Origin: Erysipelothrix urinaevulpis
GTDB lineage: Bacteria; Bacillota_I; Bacilli_A; Erysipelotrichales; Erysipelotrichaceae
DNA: 64,000 bases
Assembly (NCBI RefSeq): GCF_009828835.1
Contig: NZ_WTTB01000006.1
Coordinates: 112,991-176,990 of the forward strand
Reading direction: 5' to 3'
The position numbers and the translations under genes are program-made. Below are positions 27,411-36,779 of the stretch, piece by piece (the first letter of the stretch is position 1; the number at the start of each line of letters is the position of its first letter). The notes under the pieces are model-generated. The model worked only from the letters and a program-made list of their open reading frames with translations, made no database searches and had not been told where the DNA came from.

Positions 27411-27720
27411 ATACGAAGTGATTCTTAGTTTTCTTCGATCTATCAAATATTTTCTTAATTCTATGAGTTTTTTTGTCAGGACTTTTATTATCTAATTCTT
27501 TAAATAAATTTGAAACTGAATATTGATTCAACAATTTATTAAGTGATGAAGGTGTAAGATCATTTTCACCGATATAATCTAATGGTGTTTTCCATTTTTA
27601 AGCAATTCTACTATCTATTATAAATTTGTCTGTAAAAGTTCCTCTAGCTCTTCTAGTTCTTTTTGTCACAAGTAATGCTTTCTTTTCTACTATTTTATCA
27701 TGTTTCATAAAGTGACCTGG
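27411..27720 (-). pseudogene. Unrecognised degenerate ORF
   Basis: The minus strand reads a lysine- and arginine-rich frame (ALLVTKRTRRARGTF, then WKTPLDYIGENDLTPSSLN and FKELDNKSPDKKTHRIKK) interrupted by a stop at about 27600. It runs into the IS3 OrfB remnant. I do not recognise the family. Confidence 0.35.
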
Positions 27721-28098
27721 TTTTACTGTCTTAACTAGTGTAGCTTATTCAGTCATTCGTGATCATCTAAATGTACATTAAATCTATGAAAATAGTATAT
27801 AAACCATAACGAACTAACGAACTGGTGAATGCCAGAAATTTAATGAAATCGTGAGATGTTTCTGTGTTAAATATTCAAGTGTGAACGCATGAATTATAAG
27901 AAAAATAATCCACGATACTCATTAGGATTATGAGCAAGTGATCACAACAAAGTCATTAATTAGGATGGTCGTTGGTTAATGGAGCAAAGATCACATTTAT
28001 ACTTAATTTATAGAAAAATGATAGTTTTTTTGATTCTGGAAACTAAATCGTATTTATTGTAATATATAGATAAAGAATAAAGGAGAGGGGATATTAAG
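27721..28098. other. Intergenic stretch before the large helicase gene
   Basis: No ORF or RNA gene is supported. GGAGAGGGG (28082-28090) is the ribosome-binding site of the next gene. A -10-like TAATAT is visible near 28060, without a clear -35 box. Confidence 0.4.
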
Positions 28099-31000
28099 AT
28101 GTTTAATGTTTATGTAGATTATAATCCCAAAATTAATTATACTACAGGATTAAATGGAATTAATTTAGTTAGAAATATTAGGATAGAAAATAACTCCGAC
28201 GAAAGCTTTGAAAACATCTCTATAGAGATTGATTTACCAACTGAGATTTCTAATAAAAAGTATGTTAAAAGCTTTGATATCACAAAAGAATCATATTTTA
28301 ATGTCAGTGTTGGTCAAGAATTAAAAATAGATTTATCTTATTTATCAAAGATTGAAGAAACAGGCCAATACAAATTCGATGTAAATATCATAAAAGACGA
28401 TAAAACAATATATTATAAAGAATACGAATTTGAAATTTTACCTTTTAATCACTGGCTTGGAATATCAGTTCATCCCGATCTTGTGGCTTCTTTTATTTCA
28501 CCAAACAATAATTCTATTACCAGCATAGTTAGTGATGCAGCAAAGATTGCAAGAGATAATAATTTTTCGATGGCAGGATATCAAACAGGTTTACAAAAAA
28601 ACGTTCGGAAACAGATCAATGCAATTTTTGAAGCAATTAGAAAATTAGAGATTAATTATATTCCTTTACCACCAAGTTTTGAAGAAGTTGGACAGAAGAT
28701 TAGAAGCATTGATGAGATTGTTGAGCATAAAATAGCTAATTGCTTGGATATTGCTGTATTAGCAGCATCTTGTTTAGAAGCCGTGAGCCTTAATCCTTTC
28801 ATTGTGATTGTTAAAGGTCACGCTTTTGTCGGTGCTTGGTTGGAAGATAAAACTTATCCTGATTCAATTATTGAAGATAGGTCATTCTTTCTCAAGAGAC
28901 TTGCAAATGGAGTGCGTGAAGTCGAATTATTTGAATCTGTTCTTTTAACATCAAATGATACCTACACCTATAATGGAGCTATTCAAGCAGCTGAAGATCA
29001 AATGGAAATTGCAAATAATTTCATTATGGCTATTGATGTTAAGCAAGCTAGATCAATGATGATAAAACCTCTTCCTAAAGCTAGAGATTTAATCTTAGAT
29101 ACGCAAACTGAATCAACTCATAATTCCAATGGATCAATATATATTGACGATATAGATTATCAAAAAGATGATATTTTAGTCACTGATAAGAGTGCACGAG
29201 ATAAAATGCAGTCATGGGAATCAAAACTACTAGATTTAACCCTACGAAATAACTTATTGAATTTTATACCAAGAAAAAGAAATGTGTCATTGGTTGAGCA
29301 TGATTTGGGTATACTGGAAGATAAGTTGTCAACAGGAACTGAGTTTAGTATTTTAGCAGCACCTGAATTTATTGAAGTAGAGAATAAAAAAGAAAAAGTA
29401 TTTTCATATACTCGTACAGCCCAAAAAAAATATCTGGAGTTCATGAACAATGAGATTAAAAATGGACGTTTAGTTTCTTTACATTCAGAAATTGAACTTG
29501 ATCGTAGCCTAAAAGAATTATATAGAGATTCAAAAGTTTCGATTCAAGAAAATGGTTCGAATACTCTTTTTGTTGCTTTAGGATTTTTAAAGTGGTTTGA
29601 AAGTGATTTAAGTGAAGTGCCACGGTTTTCACCAATTATACTTTATCCTGTTGAAATTGTTAGAAAAGGTGGAGGAAGTGGATATAAAATTCGTTTTAGT
29701 GATGAGGAAGTTCAAGTTAATACAACACTATTAGAGAAAATTAGAAATGATCTTGATATTGAAATTCCTGGACTGAAACCTTTACCACAAGATGAAAATG
29801 GTATTGATGTTCCTTATATTCTTAATACAATGAGAACAGCCGTTAAAGATAAAGATCGCTGGGATGTTGTTGAATGGGCTTATTTGGGTATTTTCTCATT
29901 TAACCAGTTTGTAATGTGGGAAGATATCAGAACAAGAACAGAAGATATTCTGGAAAATAAAAATGTTAGAAGAATATTGGGGCATGAACAGGAAAAAACT
30001 AAACAAGAGGAGAAGATAGATAACATTCCTTTATTTTTGATGCCTGCTGATTCTTCACAAGCTCTTGCAGTTACTAAATCATTAAAAGGTGAAGACTATG
30101 TATTATATGGACCACCAGGAACAGGAAAATCTCAAACTATTACAAATATTATAGCCAGCTCCTTGTATAATGGTAAAACTGTATTGTTTGTTGCAGAAAA
30201 AATGGCAGCATTAGAGGTAGTGCAAGATCGATTAAACAGTATTGGTTTATCGGACTTTTCATTAGAACTTCATTCAAATAAATCTAAAAAAACAGAGGTT
30301 TTACAAAAAATAGGTAAGACTTTAGATGTTGAAAAAAGAGGAGAAATAGTTGGTTTGGAACAAGAGTTAGAAAAGTACAAAATAACTCGTAAAGAAGCTA
30401 AAAACCTACTTTTAATGGCAAATATAAAACAAGATAATGGTATGACTCTGTATGAAATGATGAATATCTATGCCCAATCAATTGATGAGGAAGATATTGA
30501 TTTACCAAAAGAAGTATATTTAAGATTCAATGAAGAAAACATGAATGAGATTCTGACGCAAACAATTGAAATTGATGAGCAAGCTAAATTATTGTCTGAT
30601 CTAAAAAACCATCATTTAAGTAGTATAAAAACATCAATGTTAAAAATGAAAGACAAACAAATCTTAGAATCGTTAATCTATGAAATATCTGAACTGACAA
30701 ATGACGTTGTCAAAATAAGTAAAGAATTAGGCGAACAAGATTATATTTTAGGTAGATTAGAAGAAAAAAACGCAATTTTAGATGTGCTAGAAAAAACAGT
30801 TAGTGACGAAATTTATTTTAAAGCCTACTTTGAAAGTAAAGACACCGAAGCGTTTGACTCTGTTGTGTCTATATTGATAAGTTTGGAAGAAGAAAAAAAT
30901 AATAGACTACAGAAAATCACAAATAAATTAAACGATTCTGTTTTGAATGAGAATATTTCAATAATTGAACAAGAGTGGCAAAGCTCTCAGCTGACATGGT

Positions 31001-33792
31001 TTCTACCGAAGTACTTAAAACAAAATGCGATTTTAAAAGTTTTGAACCGACATGCAGATAAAAATAAAATTACAAAAGACGAAGTAGGGTTATTGATAGA
31101 GAATATCAAAAATTATAATGGACTTGTTTTAGAGATTCACGAAGTTTTTGAAAGTAATAACCAATTGTTTACGGAAGTAAAGAAAGGGAAAACGTTTGAT
31201 TTCAAGAAATTTGAACTACTATATGAAAAATCTCAAGAATATAAAAAATTGAGTGACAGGTTACTGTCCTATGATAAAAGCATAAATTTTGATGGATTTG
31301 TGAATAAATTTGTGGAAAACAGACAGGACTACAAAATAAAAAAAGACCTAATATCTAAGCTGATTCAATCGGATAGGAATTTAAAATATAAATTAGAAGA
31401 GTTTGAGAAACTAGCGTTAGCAGATGTGTTTACGAATGAAGATGAGTCTTGGCTAGAATCAATGCTTACAAAATTTGAAAACATGAAAATATCACTCGAT
31501 GAACTAGACTTATGGTTGAACTATAATCAATCAAAAGAAAAGTTGGTTTCTGCAGGTTTTTCAGAGTTTGTACAAGCCTATGAAGAGAAAAATGGGGATT
31601 ATAATTTATTTGATACAATTATAAAAAATCTATCGTATTCCTATATTGTTAATTTAATTGACAAAGATCAAAAATTATATGGGTTTTCTGGTACAACTTC
31701 GAATTTAAAACTTGAAGACATTAACACCTTCAAGAACTCTATTAATAAATTACTAGAAATAGATCTATATGAACGATTAGCTCGTGAACTACCCGATAAC
31801 AAGTTTAATGCTAACCCAAATTCTGAGATAGGATATTTAAAGAAAGCGGTTGGTAATGGTGGAAGAGGTATTTCACTGCGTGAATTGTTTAGTAAAGCAC
31901 CAAATGCCTTACAAAAAGTGGCACCTTGTATGTTAATGAGCCCTATTTCAGTGGCTCAGTACATTAGTCCGGATAATCCCAAGTTTGATTTAGTTATATT
32001 TGACGAAGCGTCACAAGTCGAAACACATCGTGCGATTGGAGCAATCTCAAGAGGATCTCAGGTTATCGTTGTTGGTGATCCGAAGCAACTACCTCCTACA
32101 AGTTTTTTCAAATCTAATGTTGAGGACGAGTCATTTGAAGAGTCGGATTTACCAAGTATTTTAGATGAATTAATTTCACTTTCATTTCCTGGTTATTATT
32201 TAAAGTGGCATTATCGCTCTAACCATGAAAGTTTGATTACATTTTCTAACCAGACATACTACAATGATGAACTATATACATTCCCATCAACAAATAATAA
32301 AGTAAAAAAAGTAAAAAATATAAATGTAAATGGAACTTTTGGTGTACCAAAGAGTGGTCAAAATATTAAAGAAGCGAAAGCAATACTTGACTATTTGAAG
32401 AATCTTTTAGTTTATGAAAAAGATTTAACGAGATCTATAGGAGTTGTAACATTTAATCAACCACAAAGAGCTCTAATCCTTGATATGGTAGAGGAAGAGA
32501 TGGAAAAGTCAAAAGAATTTTCAGAAGCAGTTAGAAGTTTAGAAGAGGAGTTTTTTGTAAAGAATATTGAAAATGTTCAAGGAGATGAAAGAGATTTAAT
32601 TATTTTCTCCATTGGTTTTGGACCTAAAGAAAACGGTCAAATGAGCATGAACTTTGGACCGATTAATCAAAAAGGCGGATCAAAACGATTGAATGTTGCA
32701 GTCACAAGGGCAAGGGATGAGATGGTTCTGTTCTCTTCATTTCCTGCATCAAGAATTGATTTGAATAGAACTAGTAAACAAGGTCCAAGTGATTTAAAAA
32801 ACTTCTTGGAATATGCTCAATCAAATTTAATAATGCAATCGGAATCTACGAAATATAACGAAGAAAAAAATTCAATATTATTACAATTAAAAAAAGAATT
32901 AGAAAAAAGAGGTTATAGTTCAGAGATAAAGATGGGATCTTCAGGTTTTAAAATTGATTTAGCGATTGAAGATAAAGACAATCCAACACAATATATTGCA
33001 GCGGTTATGGTTGATGGTGGATTTGGAGAACAAGATTCTCTAGATGATCGTGTAAGTACACAAATGACAATGTTAGAAAGACTTGGTTGGAAAACAATTA
33101 ATCTTTGGTCAGTTGATTGGTTTAAAAATAGAAGATTAACAATTGATTCCATCATAAGAAACATCGAGCAAAAAGAAGATAATCACGAAATAGAAGATAT
33201 AACTCCAATTCTTGAATTTAACGAAATAAAGTCAGATGAATACTATAAATATGAATCTGTATTATCTAAAGATTTTCTAGCAGATATTGAATATGTTACC
33301 GTTGAAGAATTTTACGAAAATTCTAGACTAAAAGAAAAAGCAGTCCAAATTTTAAAACAAATAGTTGAAGCAGAAGCGCCAATTATGTTTGACACATTAT
33401 GCCGTAGAGTAATGTTGAAATTTGACTTGAAAACTCTCACAGATAAAATGAGAAACCATTTTTTATCAATTCTCAGTAAGTCAGGAGTCTATATGGATAT
33501 TGAGAATACTGTTTGGAGTAGTGTAGAAGATATGCATGAGTATAATTCTTTTAGAATTCCTGGTGAAAAAAGGGACTTTTTAGAGATTCCTAAAGTTGAA
33601 CTAAAAAATGCGATTATCTTTACACTTAAAAATCAATTATCCTTAACAGAGGAAGAGTTGCATAGAGAAATATTTAAAGTTTTCGGCTATACTATGTTAG
33701 GAAAAAATTCTAAGATTCATTTATCTACTGTTATCAAAGCTATGGAATCAGAAACCATTAATAAAGTTGATAATCAGTATAATATAGTTTAG
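28099..33792 (+). CDS. DUF4011-type SF1 helicase with nuclease-like C-terminus (Hhe-like)
   Basis: This 1897-residue protein has a transglutaminase-like segment near the N-terminus (C215 in NCLDIAVLAA and H241 in GHAFVGAW) and a DUF4011-like motif LLDLTLRNNLLNF at about 377-389. An SF1 helicase core is split by a long coiled-coil insert: Walker A GPPGTGKSQT (671-680) and Walker B DEAS (1302-1305). The C-terminal part includes a restriction-endonuclease/Vsr-like fold (D1620 in KIDLAIED) and a winged-helix DUF3320-like tail. Single proteins of this build are known anti-phage factors (DUF4011-helicase-Vsr, Hhe). It precedes the type I restriction genes by about 230 bases. Confidence 0.85.
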   Translation: MFNVYVDYNPKINYTTGLNGINLVRNIRIENNSDESFENISIEIDLPTEISNKKYVKSFDITKESYFNVSVGQELKIDLSYLSKIEETGQYKFDVNIIKDDKTIYYKEYEFEILPFNHWLGISVHPDLVASFISPNNNSITSIVSDAAKIARDNNFSMAGYQTGLQKNVRKQINAIFEAIRKLEINYIPLPPSFEEVGQKIRSIDEIVEHKIANCLDIAVLAASCLEAVSLNPFIVIVKGHAFVGAWLEDKTYPDSIIEDRSFFLKRLANGVREVELFESVLLTSNDTYTYNGAIQAAEDQMEIANNFIMAIDVKQARSMMIKPLPKARDLILDTQTESTHNSNGSIYIDDIDYQKDDILVTDKSARDKMQSWESKLLDLTLRNNLLNFIPRKRNVSLVEHDLGILEDKLSTGTEFSILAAPEFIEVENKKEKVFSYTRTAQKKYLEFMNNEIKNGRLVSLHSEIELDRSLKELYRDSKVSIQENGSNTLFVALGFLKWFESDLSEVPRFSPIILYPVEIVRKGGGSGYKIRFSDEEVQVNTTLLEKIRNDLDIEIPGLKPLPQDENGIDVPYILNTMRTAVKDKDRWDVVEWAYLGIFSFNQFVMWEDIRTRTEDILENKNVRRILGHEQEKTKQEEKIDNIPLFLMPADSSQALAVTKSLKGEDYVLYGPPGTGKSQTITNIIASSLYNGKTVLFVAEKMAALEVVQDRLNSIGLSDFSLELHSNKSKKTEVLQKIGKTLDVEKRGEIVGLEQELEKYKITRKEAKNLLLMANIKQDNGMTLYEMMNIYAQSIDEEDIDLPKEVYLRFNEENMNEILTQTIEIDEQAKLLSDLKNHHLSSIKTSMLKMKDKQILESLIYEISELTNDVVKISKELGEQDYILGRLEEKNAILDVLEKTVSDEIYFKAYFESKDTEAFDSVVSILISLEEEKNNRLQKITNKLNDSVLNENISIIEQEWQSSQLTWFLPKYLKQNAILKVLNRHADKNKITKDEVGLLIENIKNYNGLVLEIHEVFESNNQLFTEVKKGKTFDFKKFELLYEKSQEYKKLSDRLLSYDKSINFDGFVNKFVENRQDYKIKKDLISKLIQSDRNLKYKLEEFEKLALADVFTNEDESWLESMLTKFENMKISLDELDLWLNYNQSKEKLVSAGFSEFVQAYEEKNGDYNLFDTIIKNLSYSYIVNLIDKDQKLYGFSGTTSNLKLEDINTFKNSINKLLEIDLYERLARELPDNKFNANPNSEIGYLKKAVGNGGRGISLRELFSKAPNALQKVAPCMLMSPISVAQYISPDNPKFDLVIFDEASQVETHRAIGAISRGSQVIVVGDPKQLPPTSFFKSNVEDESFEESDLPSILDELISLSFPGYYLKWHYRSNHESLITFSNQTYYNDELYTFPSTNNKVKKVKNINVNGTFGVPKSGQNIKEAKAILDYLKNLLVYEKDLTRSIGVVTFNQPQRALILDMVEEEMEKSKEFSEAVRSLEEEFFVKNIENVQGDERDLIIFSIGFGPKENGQMSMNFGPINQKGGSKRLNVAVTRARDEMVLFSSFPASRIDLNRTSKQGPSDLKNFLEYAQSNLIMQSESTKYNEEKNSILLQLKKELEKRGYSSEIKMGSSGFKIDLAIEDKDNPTQYIAAVMVDGGFGEQDSLDDRVSTQMTMLERLGWKTINLWSVDWFKNRRLTIDSIIRNIEQKEDNHEIEDITPILEFNEIKSDEYYKYESVLSKDFLADIEYVTVEEFYENSRLKEKAVQILKQIVEAEAPIMFDTLCRRVMLKFDLKTLTDKMRNHFLSILSKSGVYMDIENTVWSSVEDMHEYNSFRIPGEKRDFLEIPKVELKNAIIFTLKNQLSLTEEELHREIFKVFGYTMLGKNSKIHLSTVIKAMESETINKVDNQYNIV

Positions 33793-34024
33793 TCCTAGTG
33801 ATTAATAATTAAGTCTTAAATTTAATCGTTAAATATAGTTTTTGACCAAAGTTTGAGCTTATAGGTTAGTCTGTGTCTTTTTGAAATTAGATGTAGTTAA
33901 TCATTTTTAAGGTTCTGATGCTTAACTCATAATATAGGGAAATATACATAAATAATCACATAAGTAGCATGGTATACTTATAAATGAAGTAATAATACAT
34001 TAAGATTAATTATAGGAGGATTTA

Positions 34025-35620
34025 ATGAGTACAAATTTAAATCAAAGACTATTCAATGCAGCTGATTCATTGAGAAGTAAAATGGATGCATCTGAATATA
34101 AAAATTATTTATTAGGTTTAGTTTTTTATAAGTATTTATCAGATCAGTTACTACAAACGGTTGTGGAACAAGCTGGTGAATTACTTAAAGAATATAATTC
34201 ACTTGAAAAACAAGAAAAGTTATATAGAGATTTCTTGGAGGATGAGTCTACTAAAGCTGACTTAATTCAAACACTAAAAGATGTTATTAACTATGACATA
34301 GAGCCAGACTATTTATTTCATCATTTAGCAAAACAAGCTAAACAAGGAACATTTCAATTGAATGATCTGCATAAAGGATTCATTTATCTGACTACAAATT
34401 TTGAACAATTCGAAGGTTTATTTGATGATATCGATTTAACATCACGTAAGCTAGGACAAGATGATCAACAACGAAATATAACAATAACCGAAGTCATCAA
34501 ACAATTAGATGAAATAGATGTCCTAAGTCATGATGGTGATGTTGTAGGGGATGCCTATGAATACTTGATTAGTGAATTTGCATCAAGTGCTGGGAAAAAA
34601 GCAGGAGAATTTTACACTCCGAAAATGGTTTCTAAAATGATGGCGAGAATTGTAACACTAGGAGAAGAAGATCGTAAGATCTTTAGCGTTTACGACGCCG
34701 CAATGGGTTCAGGATCATTAATGTTAAATGTTAAAGATTATATTAAAGATACCCGAAACATTAAGTATCATGGCCAAGAGTTAAACACTACCACATACAA
34801 CTTAGCACGAATGAATTTAATTCTTCATGGTGTTGATAACGAAAACATGAACTTAAACAATGGAGATACATTAAACAAGGATTGGCCGACAGACGAACCT
34901 TATCTATTTGATAGTGTTTTAATGAACCCGCCTTACTCAGCAAAGTGGTCATCAGATGACTCTTTTATGGAAGATTCAAGATTCATGAGATATGGAAGAC
35001 TTGCGCCTAAATCTAAAGCGGACTTCGCATTCTTACTCCATGGTTTTTATCACTTAAAAGATACAGGGACCATGGCAATTGTTTTACCACACGGAATTCT
35101 CTTTAGAGGTGGGGCTGAAGGAGCCATCAGACAAAAACTACTTGAAGATGGAAGCATCTATGCAGTAATCGGAATGCCATCAAACTTATTCTTTGGAACA
35201 TCAATCCCAACAACCGTTGTGATACTAAAGAAAAATAGAACGGATAGAGATGTACTCTTTATTGATGCGAGCAACGACTTTGAAAAAGAAAGAAACCAAA
35301 ATAAATTAACTGAAAAACACTTAGACAAGATTATAGAAGCATATACAGATAGAGACTTTAAAGATAAATATTCTTACTTAGCATCATTTGATGAAATCAA
35401 GGAAAATGACTTTAACCTAAACATCCCAAGATATGTTGATACATTCGAAGAAGAAGAGCCTGTGGACATGGCTCAAGTCGGAGCAGAAATTAAAGAAATA
35501 AGAGAAGAACAAAAACAATTACAAAAAGAGCTTTACGATACAATCTCTGAACTTACTTATTCAAAAGAAGATGAAGATTGGATCAAAGGAGCCCTTGAGG
35601 TGTTTAAGTATGAAGACTAA
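34025..35620 (+). CDS. hsdM: Type I restriction-modification methyltransferase subunit
   Basis: This 531-residue N6-adenine methyltransferase has the N-terminal HsdM helical domain, GEFYTPKMVSKMM, SAM motif I in DAAMGSGSLML and the catalytic NPPY at 301-304. With HsdS it methylates the recognition site, and with HsdR it forms the restriction complex. AGGAGG lies 6 bases before the ATG. Its last 11 bases overlap the start of hsdS, so translation is coupled. Length is normal. Confidence 0.96.
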   Translation: MSTNLNQRLFNAADSLRSKMDASEYKNYLLGLVFYKYLSDQLLQTVVEQAGELLKEYNSLEKQEKLYRDFLEDESTKADLIQTLKDVINYDIEPDYLFHHLAKQAKQGTFQLNDLHKGFIYLTTNFEQFEGLFDDIDLTSRKLGQDDQQRNITITEVIKQLDEIDVLSHDGDVVGDAYEYLISEFASSAGKKAGEFYTPKMVSKMMARIVTLGEEDRKIFSVYDAAMGSGSLMLNVKDYIKDTRNIKYHGQELNTTTYNLARMNLILHGVDNENMNLNNGDTLNKDWPTDEPYLFDSVLMNPPYSAKWSSDDSFMEDSRFMRYGRLAPKSKADFAFLLHGFYHLKDTGTMAIVLPHGILFRGGAEGAIRQKLLEDGSIYAVIGMPSNLFFGTSIPTTVVILKKNRTDRDVLFIDASNDFEKERNQNKLTEKHLDKIIEAYTDRDFKDKYSYLASFDEIKENDFNLNIPRYVDTFEEEEPVDMAQVGAEIKEIREEQKQLQKELYDTISELTYSKEDEDWIKGALEVFKYED

Positions 35621-36767
35621 AAGAAAAACACCTGATATTAGGTTTAGAGGCTTTTCTGACGATTGGGAACAGCGTAAGTTAAAAAATATATCGAAGATAA
35701 ATCCTAGTTCAAAAATACCTAGTAAGTTTAACTATGTAGATTTAGAATCAGTACAAGGCACTGAGTTAAAATCATTTAAGAGAGAATTGATCGAAACAGC
35801 TCCAAGTAGGGCTCAACGTCTAGCTAATAAAGGTGATCTATTTTATCAAACTGTAAGACCATACCAAAAGAATAACTATTTATTCAAGAGAGATGATACG
35901 GACTTCGTTTTCTCTACTGGTTATGCACAAATTAGACCTGAAATAGATGGAGATTTTATACTTTCTTTAGTGCAAACTACAAAATTTGTTAACTTAGTAT
36001 TGGTTAGATGTACTGGTACAAGTTATCCGGCAATTAATAGTAACGATTTAAGTCTTATACCGATAAAAATTCCCAAAAATAATTTCGAGTCTATGAATAT
36101 CGGAGCATTGTTTTCGAATATAGACAAGATTATTACTCTTCATCAGCGTAAGTTACAGCAATTACAAGAAGTTAAGCGTGGGATGTTGTTGAATATGTTT
36201 CCTAAAAGAGGAAATAAGATTCCGAAATATAGAGTTAAAGAGTATTGTACGGAATGGGATAATCAGTATCTCGGGAATTTGACGGAAATAAAAACAGGCT
36301 CAAGTGATCTACAGGATGCAAGTGAGAATGGAATATATCCTCTTTACGTAAGATCTGAAGAAATAGAGAGAAGCGATAAGTATATCTATGATGGTGAAGC
36401 TATATTGATACCGGGGGAAGGTCGATTAGGAGAAATATATCATTACATAAATGGGAAATTTGATTATCATCAGAGGGTTTATAGAATTAGTAATTTCTTA
36501 GATAGCAATACCAATGGTAAGTTTATACTATACAGTCTTCAAAACAGTTTCAAGAGGCATGCAATGACACATACAGTGAAGGCAACAGTTGATTCGTTAA
36601 GATTACCAATACTAACTGAATTTCCGATATTAATACCAACATTTGAAGAACAAGTGAAAATTGGGTTATTTTTTGAAAAGCTAGATAGAATGATTGAATT
36701 ACAAGAAAGTGAGATAGAATTACTGGAAGAGACTAAAAAGGGTTTTTTACAGAAGATGTTTGTATAG
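35610..36767 (+). CDS. hsdS: Type I restriction-modification specificity subunit
   Basis: This 385-residue protein has two target-recognition domains, each followed by a long helix: DDWEQRKLKNISKINPS opens the first, and EWDNQYLGNLTEIKTGS the second. The conserved helices carry HQRKLQQLQEVKRGML and IELLEETKKGFLQKMF. It determines the bipartite DNA target; the target cannot be read by eye. ATG 35610 lies inside the end of hsdM with GAGGTG upstream. Only one hsdS is present, with no neighbouring partial copies or invertible repeats, so phase shuffling is not indicated here. Confidence 0.94.
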   Translation: MKTKRKTPDIRFRGFSDDWEQRKLKNISKINPSSKIPSKFNYVDLESVQGTELKSFKRELIETAPSRAQRLANKGDLFYQTVRPYQKNNYLFKRDDTDFVFSTGYAQIRPEIDGDFILSLVQTTKFVNLVLVRCTGTSYPAINSNDLSLIPIKIPKNNFESMNIGALFSNIDKIITLHQRKLQQLQEVKRGMLLNMFPKRGNKIPKYRVKEYCTEWDNQYLGNLTEIKTGSSDLQDASENGIYPLYVRSEEIERSDKYIYDGEAILIPGEGRLGEIYHYINGKFDYHQRVYRISNFLDSNTNGKFILYSLQNSFKRHAMTHTVKATVDSLRLPILTEFPILIPTFEEQVKIGLFFEKLDRMIELQESEIELLEETKKGFLQKMFV

Positions 36768-36779
36768 GAGGTGTTTGCG

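Noticed and set aside
35610..36767. Phase-variable hsdS
   Set aside because: No second or partial hsdS copy, recombinase or inverted repeats lie nearby.
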